Below, one piece after another: positions 58,721-64,000 of a stretch of 64,000 bases of DNA. This DNA is from CBDDFN01 sp965227065 (lineage in GTDB: Bacteria; Pseudomonadota; Alphaproteobacteria; SPJN01). The notes beneath the pieces are model-generated. The model was not told where the DNA came from. It saw only the letters and a program-made list of their open reading frames with translations, and searched no databases. The DNA is taken from contig CBDDFN010000009.1 of assembly GCA_965227065.1 (NCBI GenBank), positions 124,001 to 188,000 on the forward strand, given 5' to 3'. The position numbers and the translations under genes were made by a program. The first letter of the stretch is position 1, and each line of letters opens with the position of its first letter.

Positions 58721-59714
58721 GGATCACATCCGGGGCGGGGATATTCGCCTGCGGCGCGGCGGGTGTATCCTGCGGGCCGCTGACAATCACCGCAGCGATA
58801 TAGATGACATAGCCCAGCACGAAGGTGACGCCCCACAAGCGGCTGAGCGACAGATGGAACATGGCAAAGGGCACCAGCAGCAGTGAGATGCCAAACAAGA
58901 TCCACAAATCAAACTCAATAAAGTGCGGCGCGACATGCAGCGGCTTGATGATCGCGGTGATGCCGATAATGGCGAGAATGTTGAACAGGTTTGAGCCGAT
59001 GACATTGCCGATCGCCACGTCGGAGCGTTTGCGCAGCGCGGCGACCACGGTGGTGGCAAGCTCCGGCAGGCTGGTGCCCAGCGCCACAACCGTCAGCCCG
59101 ATCACAGCGTCGGAAACATGGAAGGCGCGGGCAATATCGGTGGCGCCGGTGACCAGCAGATGCGCGCCCAGCGGCAGGCCGATCAGCCCGGCACCGATAA
59201 AGCCCGCAGTGGTGATGGGCTTGGAGGGGATGCCTTCAACATCGTCGAGCCCGGCTTCCTCGCCATCATTCTGGGTCATGGCACGCCAGCCTGAATAGAT
59301 CAGAAAGGCGGCCAGCAAGATGACCATGATGATTCCGTTGCCGCGGCTGAATTCGCCCGACTGGGCAAAGGCGATGAACAGCAAGGTTGCGCCGATCATC
59401 ATGAAAGTGTTGCGGCGGATGCCGACCTGATTGCACGCAATCGCGTAGATCAGGGCAGGGACGCCCAGCACCAGAAGCACATTGGCGATGTTGGAGCCAA
59501 CCACATTGCCGACCGCAATCCCCGGCGATCCGGCAAGGGCCGCATTGACCGAAATCATCAGTTCAGGCGCTGAGGTTCCGAAGGCAACCACGGTGAGCCC
59601 AATGATCAGCGGCGGCGCGCCCAGCTTGCACGCCAGCCCCACAGAGCCGCGCACCAGCAAATCGCCCGAAAAAAGCAGCAGGATCAGCCCGCCCAACACC
59701 AAGGCGTACATCAT
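58710..59714 (-). CDS. Calcium/sodium antiporter (CaCA, YrbG-like)
   Basis: 334 residues, about ten membrane helices in two inverted repeats. The alpha motifs are VVAFGTSAPELMISVNAA...VGNVVGSNIANVLLVLG and VVALGTSLPELATTVVAA...IGNVIGSNLFNILAIIG. The acidic loop between them is DGEEAGLDDVEG. It exchanges Ca2+ or Na+ for cations across the inner membrane. A 14-bp palindrome lies just before the start. Confidence 0.92.
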   Translation of the reverse strand: MMYALVLGGLILLLFSGDLLVRGSVGLACKLGAPPLIIGLTVVAFGTSAPELMISVNAALAGSPGIAVGNVVGSNIANVLLVLGVPALIYAIACNQVGIRRNTFMMIGATLLFIAFAQSGEFSRGNGIIMVILLAAFLIYSGWRAMTQNDGEEAGLDDVEGIPSKPITTAGFIGAGLIGLPLGAHLLVTGATDIARAFHVSDAVIGLTVVALGTSLPELATTVVAALRKRSDVAIGNVIGSNLFNILAIIGITAIIKPLHVAPHFIEFDLWILFGISLLLVPFAMFHLSLSRLWGVTFVLGYVIYIAAVIVSGPQDTPAAPQANIPAPDVIHAG

Positions 59715-59732
59715 GATCGCGGCTCTCCCGGC

Positions 59733-59746
59733 AGGGTTAAAACCCT
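59733..59746. promoter_or_regulatory. Palindrome before the Ca/Na antiporter gene
   Basis: AGGGTTAAAACCCT, a perfect 14-base palindrome ending 19 bp upstream of the antiporter start codon; candidate operator. Confidence 0.3.
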
Positions 59747-59918
59747 TCTATATGCCCCGACTGTCACTTCGGTGCGCCTCACCCTTGGTTTAGATTTCTA
59801 TAAAGGCGTGTCAAAACAGGTTCTGCAAGGCTTGTAAACATGGGGCGTTCCGGTACGCGGCAAAAGGCCTGGGGTCTGTCCAGCGGCCCGGAAAGTCGCG
59901 CGCCAATATCATCCGCTG

Positions 59919-62093
59919 TTACATCCTTTTGGTGGTCCGGCCCTTCTTCTTGTGCGTGCGGGTGCCCGCCTGGCCCCCGGCGGAGCGGGGCCGGCTTTGT
60001 TTTTCCCGGTCCGCCCACTGGGCTTTGGCCAGCGGGTCGTTCGCCAAAGTCAGCTCCAGATCCTGTAACCGCTTGATTTCATCGCGTAATCGGGCGGCTT
60101 CCTCAAATTCGAGATCGGCGGCGGCGTCCTTCATTCGCTTTTCCAGATCCTTCATATGGCTTTCAAAATTATGGCCGATGCGGTGGACGGTGTCGGCATC
60201 GCCGGTTTCAACCCGGACATGATCGCCCTCATAAACCGATTGCAGAATATCACCGATCTGTTTTTTGACGCTTTCAGGCGTGATGCCGTGTTCGGCATTG
60301 TAGGCCATCTGTTTTTCGCGCCGCCGCGTTGTTTCAGCCATGGCGCGTTCCATCGAGCCGGTCACCCGGTCGGCATAGAGGATGACTTTGCCATCGACGT
60401 TTCGGGCGGCCCGCCCAATCGTCTGGACCAGCGAGGTTTCAGAGCGCAAAAACCCTTCCTTGTCGGCGTCCAGAATGGCGACCAGCGCACATTCGGGAAT
60501 ATCAAGCCCCTCGCGCAACAGATTGATACCGATCAACACGTCAAAGGCGCCAAGCCGCAAGTCACGAATGATCTCGATCCGCTCGATCGTATCGATGTCG
60601 GAATGCATGTAGCGCACGCGGATGCCTTGCTCATGCATATATTCAGTCAAATCTTCGGCCATGCGCTTGGTCAGCGTGGTGACAAGCACCCGGAAGCCCT
60701 GTTTGGCGACCAGTTGGCATTCGGCAACCAGATCATCAACCTGTTTGGAGACCGGCCTGATTTCAACCGGCGGATCAATCAGCCCGGTGGGGCGGATGAC
60801 CTGTTCGGTGAAAGCGCCGCCGGTCTTTTCAAGCTCCCAATCGCCTGGCGTCGCCGACACATAGACCGAATCGGGCCGCATTGCTTCCCACTCTTCAAAC
60901 TTAAGCGGGCGGTTGTCGATGCAGGACGGCAGGCGGAAGCCATATTCGGCCAAAGTGGTCTTGCGCCGGAAATCGCCGCGATACATGCCGCCAATCTGGG
61001 GCACCGAAACGTGGCTTTCATCGCAAAACAGGATGGCATTGTCTGGCAGATATTCAAACAAAGTGGGGGGTGGCTCGCCGGGTTTGCGGCCCGTCAGATA
61101 GCGCGAATAATTTTCGATCCCTGCGCAAGACCCCGTCGCCTCCATCATTTCGATATCAAACCGGGTGCGCTGTTCAAGCCGCTCGGCCTCCAGCGGCATT
61201 TCGTTTTCCTTGTACCAGGCAAGCCGCTCAGCCAACTCCGCCTTGATATGCTTGATCGCCTGGGTCAGCGTCGGGCGCGGGGTGACATAGTGGGAATTGG
61301 CGTAAACCTTGATTTGTTCGAGAGTACCGGTTTTCTCACCGGTCAGCGGATCAAATTCGGTGATCGCCTCAAGCTCATCCCCCCAGAAGGAGAACCGCCA
61401 GGCGCGGTCTTCAAGGTGAACGGGAAACAATTCCAGCGTGTCGCCACGCGCACGGAACGCCCCACGCTGAAAGGCCTGATCATTGCGCTTATATTGAAGC
61501 GCGACCAACCGCTTGATGAGGTCCTGCCGGTCCATCGCCTGGCCCGCCTTCACCAGTTCGGTCATCTCCGAATAGGTTTCGACTGAGCCGATACCGTAAA
61601 TGCACGACACGGACGCAACGATGATCACATCGTCGCGTTCAAGCAGCGCCCGGGTGGCCGAGTGGCGCATCCGGTCGATCTGCTCATTGATGGTGCTTTC
61701 CTTCTCAATATAGGTGTCGGTGCGCGGCACATAGGCTTCGGGCTGGTAATAGTCGTAATAGGACACAAAATATTCGACCGCATTGTCAGGGAAGAAGTTT
61801 TTGAACTCGCCATAAAGCTGGGCGGCCAGCGTCTTGTTGGGCGCCAGGATGAGTGCGGGCCGGCCCGTCCGGGCGATGATCTGCGCCATGGTGAAGGTCT
61901 TGCCCGAGCCGGTGACGCCCAGCAGAACCTGGTCGTGCTCCTGGGTGTTGAGCCCCTCAACAAGCTCCTCAATCGCCTGGGGCTGGTCCCCGCGCGGCTC
62001 AAAGTCCGAGGCCAGTTTGAAAGCAATCCCGCCTTCGGTTTTTTCGGGCCGGGCGGGACGATGGGGTTCGAATGTGTAGGTATCGACGGTCAT
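59919..62093 (-). CDS. uvrB: Excinuclease ABC subunit B
   Basis: 724 residues. Walker A GVTGSGKTFT, the beta-hairpin YYDYYQPEAYVPRTDTYIEKES, helicase motifs (DESHVSVPQIGGMYRGD; VGINLLREGLDIPE; QTIGRAARN) and the C-terminal UVR motif LEKRMKDAAADLEFEEAARLRDEI are complete, with a basic tail (THKKKGRTTKRM). It verifies damage in nucleotide excision repair with UvrA and UvrC. ATG 62093 (MTVDTYTF) is preferred over 62105. It is divergent from the aminotransferase; no LexA box was found there. Confidence 0.96.
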   Translation of the reverse strand: MTVDTYTFEPHRPARPEKTEGGIAFKLASDFEPRGDQPQAIEELVEGLNTQEHDQVLLGVTGSGKTFTMAQIIARTGRPALILAPNKTLAAQLYGEFKNFFPDNAVEYFVSYYDYYQPEAYVPRTDTYIEKESTINEQIDRMRHSATRALLERDDVIIVASVSCIYGIGSVETYSEMTELVKAGQAMDRQDLIKRLVALQYKRNDQAFQRGAFRARGDTLELFPVHLEDRAWRFSFWGDELEAITEFDPLTGEKTGTLEQIKVYANSHYVTPRPTLTQAIKHIKAELAERLAWYKENEMPLEAERLEQRTRFDIEMMEATGSCAGIENYSRYLTGRKPGEPPPTLFEYLPDNAILFCDESHVSVPQIGGMYRGDFRRKTTLAEYGFRLPSCIDNRPLKFEEWEAMRPDSVYVSATPGDWELEKTGGAFTEQVIRPTGLIDPPVEIRPVSKQVDDLVAECQLVAKQGFRVLVTTLTKRMAEDLTEYMHEQGIRVRYMHSDIDTIERIEIIRDLRLGAFDVLIGINLLREGLDIPECALVAILDADKEGFLRSETSLVQTIGRAARNVDGKVILYADRVTGSMERAMAETTRRREKQMAYNAEHGITPESVKKQIGDILQSVYEGDHVRVETGDADTVHRIGHNFESHMKDLEKRMKDAAADLEFEEAARLRDEIKRLQDLELTLANDPLAKAQWADREKQSRPRSAGGQAGTRTHKKKGRTTKRM

Positions 62094-62238
62094 GGCGCCA
62101 ACCATAACGTCTGGGCGCAAAAATGGGAGGCGGAATTGACGCATCCGGCGTACAGACGGTTGATGCGTCCGGCTGCTGGGCGTACGACTCGGGATTGCCC
62201 GACTGTCCGGGCGGACCAAGAATAAAGGCCAACAGATT

Positions 62239-63444
62239 ATGGCGTTTCTGTCAGATGCGTTGAAGCGTGTGAAGCCCTCGGCAACCATTGCCGTCACCCA
62301 GAAGGCGCGCGAGCTGAAAGCCGCGGGCCGCGATGTCATTTCGCTCGGTGCCGGTGAGCCGGACTTTGACACTCCCGACAGTATCAAACAGGCCGCGATT
62401 GCGGCGATCGAAGCGGGTGACACAAAATATACCGCTGTCGATGGCACCCCTGCGCTCAAAGCCGCCATTGTCGAAAAATTCAAACGTGAAAACGGCCTCA
62501 GCTACACCGCCGATCAGATCAGCGTATCCACCGGCGGCAAGCAGGTGCTTTATAACGCGCTGATGGCGACGCTCAATCCCGGAGACGAGGTTGTGATCCC
62601 CGCGCCCTATTGGGTCAGCTATCCCGATATGGTGGCGCTGGCGGGCGGCACGCCCGTGTCTGTGGAAGCGGGTGCCGAAACCGGCTTTAAACTCACGCCC
62701 GACGTGCTTGAGGCGGCGATTACCGACAAGACCAAATGGCTGATCTTTAACAGCCCGTCCAACCCGTCAGGTGCCGCCTATTCGCGCGATGAGCTCAAGG
62801 CGCTGACCGATGTGCTGATGAAGCATCCCCATGTCTGGATCATGACCGATGATATGTATGAGCATCTGGTTTATGACGATTTTGAATTTGTGACGGTGGC
62901 GCAAGTTGAGCCGGGCCTTTATGACCGCACGCTGACCGTGAACGGCGTGTCCAAAGCCTATGCCATGACCGGCTGGCGCATCGGCTATGCCGGTGGACCC
63001 AAAGAGCTGATCAAGGCGATGGCGAAAATCCAGTCGCAGTCGACCTCGAACCCCAGTTCGGTCAGTCAGGCCGCGGCAACCGCCGCGCTGGCCGGTCCGC
63101 AGGATTTCATTGCCGAGCGCGCGGCCGTTTTCAAGGACCGGCGCGACCTTGTGGTGTCGATGCTCAATCAGGCTGACGGGCTGTCCTGTCCGACGCCAGA
63201 AGGGGCGTTTTACGTCTATCCGTCCTGCGCGGGCACCATCGGCAAGAAAACTGCTGGCGGCGTTGAAATTGCGTCGGATGAGGATTTCGCCCGCGAACTG
63301 CTCGAAGCCGAGGGCGTGGCGGTGGTGCATGGCGCAGCCTTTGGCCTGTCGCCCCATTTCCGCATTTCCTACGCAACCTCGACCGAGGCGCTTGAGGAAG
63401 CCTGCACCCGCATTCAACGGTTCTGCGGTAGCCTTAAGTCATAA
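62239..63444 (+). CDS. Pyridoxal-phosphate aminotransferase (aspartate aminotransferase type)
   Basis: 401 residues, class I/II aminotransferase. The PLP Lys is in NGVSKAYAMTGWRIGYAGG (about residue 240). SLGAGEPDFDTPDSIKQAA, NSPSNPSGAAYS and the C-terminal FRISYATS with the substrate-binding Arg are standard for the aspartate/prephenate aminotransferase (I-gamma) type. A start at 62239 follows AATAAAGGCC. It is a single-gene unit followed by a palindromic repeat element. Confidence 0.94.
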   Translation: MAFLSDALKRVKPSATIAVTQKARELKAAGRDVISLGAGEPDFDTPDSIKQAAIAAIEAGDTKYTAVDGTPALKAAIVEKFKRENGLSYTADQISVSTGGKQVLYNALMATLNPGDEVVIPAPYWVSYPDMVALAGGTPVSVEAGAETGFKLTPDVLEAAITDKTKWLIFNSPSNPSGAAYSRDELKALTDVLMKHPHVWIMTDDMYEHLVYDDFEFVTVAQVEPGLYDRTLTVNGVSKAYAMTGWRIGYAGGPKELIKAMAKIQSQSTSNPSSVSQAAATAALAGPQDFIAERAAVFKDRRDLVVSMLNQADGLSCPTPEGAFYVYPSCAGTIGKKTAGGVEIASDEDFARELLEAEGVAVVHGAAFGLSPHFRISYATSTEALEEACTRIQRFCGSLKS

Positions 63445-63451
63445 ACGTCAT

Positions 63452-63606
63452 CGTCATGCCGGGCGACCCAAATAAAGTTTGGGGAGGCCCGGAATCTGTC
63501 GGCACCGAATTGCGTTCTGCACCGTATGGACGGGTTTGATTGCATCACGACCAGATTCCGGTCTTCCGCCCCCTGAAAGGTTCAGGGTGCGCAAACCGGA
63601 ATGACG
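63452..63606. repeat. Nested inverted-repeat element
   Basis: Outer arms CGTCATgCCGG (63452-63462) and CCGGAATGACG (63596-63606) match at 10 of 11. Inner arms CCGGAATCTG (63489-63498) and CAGATTCCGG (63552-63561) are perfect. Small hairpins CCCAAA/TTTGGG (63467-63483) and CCCTGAA/TTCAGGG (63571-63587) lie inside. This looks like a REP- or MITE-like intergenic element between the aminotransferase and msrP. Confidence 0.55.
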
Positions 63607-63696
63607 CCCCAAAGGACAATAGCGCGCCTCACAAGCGCTTGATTGGCACGTCATCGCGATCTCGGCTTAAGGTATGGGCCGAGATGGAGGTCTGTC

Positions 63697-64000
63697 ATGC
63701 TGATCAAGAACAAGCGCGCGTGGGAAATTCCCGAATGCGAAGCCACCCCGGAACATATTTACTGGTCGCGCCGCGACTGGATTAAGGCTGCCGGGGTTGC
63801 GGTTGCAGGTTCCATCCTGCCGCCGGGCATTGCGCTGGCGAGCGAAGACACCAGCGCCGGGCTTTATCCCGCCCCGCGCAATGAGGCCTACACGCTGGAC
63901 CGTGACCTCACCCGCGAAGAAATCGCGACCAGCTACAATAATTTCTACGAATTCGGCTCGCACAAGCAGATTGCAGAACGTGCGCAAGACCTCAAAACCC
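63697..64000 (+). CDS. msrP: Protein-methionine-sulfoxide reductase catalytic subunit (3' end outside window)
   Basis: The first 101 residues are visible. The N-terminus MLIKNKRAWEIPECEATPEHIYWSRRDWIKAAGVAVAG carries a twin-arginine signal (RRDWIKAAG) for export of the folded molybdoprotein. APRNEAYTLDRDLTREEIATSYNNFYEFGSHK matches MsrP (YedY). It repairs Met sulfoxide in periplasmic proteins, with electrons from a membrane heme subunit MsrQ, expected downstream off-window. It needs molybdopterin, the cofactor made by MoaB and the MoaD-MoaE fusion. GGAGG precedes the ATG at 63697. Confidence 0.92.
   Translation, partial: MLIKNKRAWEIPECEATPEHIYWSRRDWIKAAGVAVAGSILPPGIALASEDTSAGLYPAPRNEAYTLDRDLTREEIATSYNNFYEFGSHKQIAERAQDLKT

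Noticed and set aside
60156..61586. 476-codon open frame on the plus strand opposite uvrB
   Set aside because: It lies fully antisense to a canonical uvrB and shows no recognisable fold; long antisense frames are expected in GC-rich genes.
59919..62238. LexA boxes before uvrB and uvrC
   Set aside because: No GTTC-N7-GTTC or its reverse was seen in either upstream region, so SOS control of these genes is not claimed.
1..64000. tRNA, rRNA, CRISPR arrays, insertion sequences, prophage genes
   Set aside because: Scanned intergenic regions and gene content; no cloverleaf-like segments, regularly spaced repeats, transposase or integrase motifs were found.

Overview
The window is GC-rich, densely packed chromosomal DNA from an alphaproteobacterium. 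Evidence for this is the petABC operon, the lgt-midA-pgeF cluster, prs, the rplY-pth-ychF-maoC cluster, the DUF1285 / CoA-pyrophosphatase / DUF6111 / CCA-transferase cluster, the uvrC-pgsA-moaD-moaE order, a PetP/PetR-like regulator pair and a GTTC-N7-GTTC type LexA box. Outer-membrane-style lipoprotein, Tat and Sec signals fit a Gram-negative. The lipid genes (neutral ceramidase, long bidomain fatty acyl-CoA reductase) suggest an aquatic heterotroph such as a Hyphomonas-, Maricaulis- or Parvularcula-type lineage, but genus cannot be fixed from sequence alone. I saw no rRNA, tRNA, CRISPR array, phage or insertion sequence.

Layout. 1-13.5 kb: an SOS-box-preceded radical SAM gene (cut by the left edge), two TIGR0428x glycosyltransferases, moaB, a lytic transglycosylase, a family-4-like uracil-DNA glycosylase with altered Fe-S cysteines, ETF-ubiquinone oxidoreductase, a TPR lipoprotein, ispE, msrA and a spinster-like MFS carrier. 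13.5-26 kb: a lipid region with a fatty acyl-CoA reductase, MaoC hydratase, acyl-CoA synthetase, enoyl-CoA hydratase, neutral ceramidase, MFS carrier, acyl-CoA dehydrogenase and SDRs. 26-36 kb: DUF1285-nudix-DUF6111-cca, hemF-trmL, petABC, mtnP-apt, then a strikingly AT-rich orphan membrane-protein gene wedged against yraN. 36-48 kb: dienelactone hydrolase, two MaoC proteins, ychF-pth-rplY, prs, pgeF-midA-lgt, and divergently ubiK-like, ybjN-like, proC, tetR and a helical protein. 48-64 kb: DksA/TraR protein, a MarR-response regulator-histidine kinase operon, ilvE, a glycosyltransferase, a fused MoaD-MoaE, pgsA, uvrC, folB with a FolM-like SDR, a Ca/Na antiporter, uvrB, an aspartate aminotransferase and the start of msrP (cut by the right edge).

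How parts work together. Acyl chains released by the ceramidase or activated by the acyl-CoA synthetase could be oxidised by the acyl-CoA dehydrogenase, hydratases and SDR, with electrons passing through ETF-QO to ubiquinone and then cytochrome bc1. All of these are encoded here. The reductase could instead divert acyl-CoA to fatty alcohol. The PetP/PetR-like system lies about 18 kb from petABC. Repair is represented by uvrB, uvrC, the uracil-DNA glycosylase and the SOS-type radical SAM gene.

Most noteworthy: (i) the AT-rich foreign gene at 35166-35915, which also supplies the start of yraN; (ii) the internal Gly-Gly MoaD-MoaE fusion; (iii) an almost identical 15-bp palindrome-containing site (GTTGC-N3-GCAAC arms) in front of two unrelated genes; (iv) the ceramidase/spinster/acyl-CoA neighbourhood; (v) a LexA box and a DnaA box in front of the radical SAM gene; (vi) a nested inverted-repeat element near the right end.
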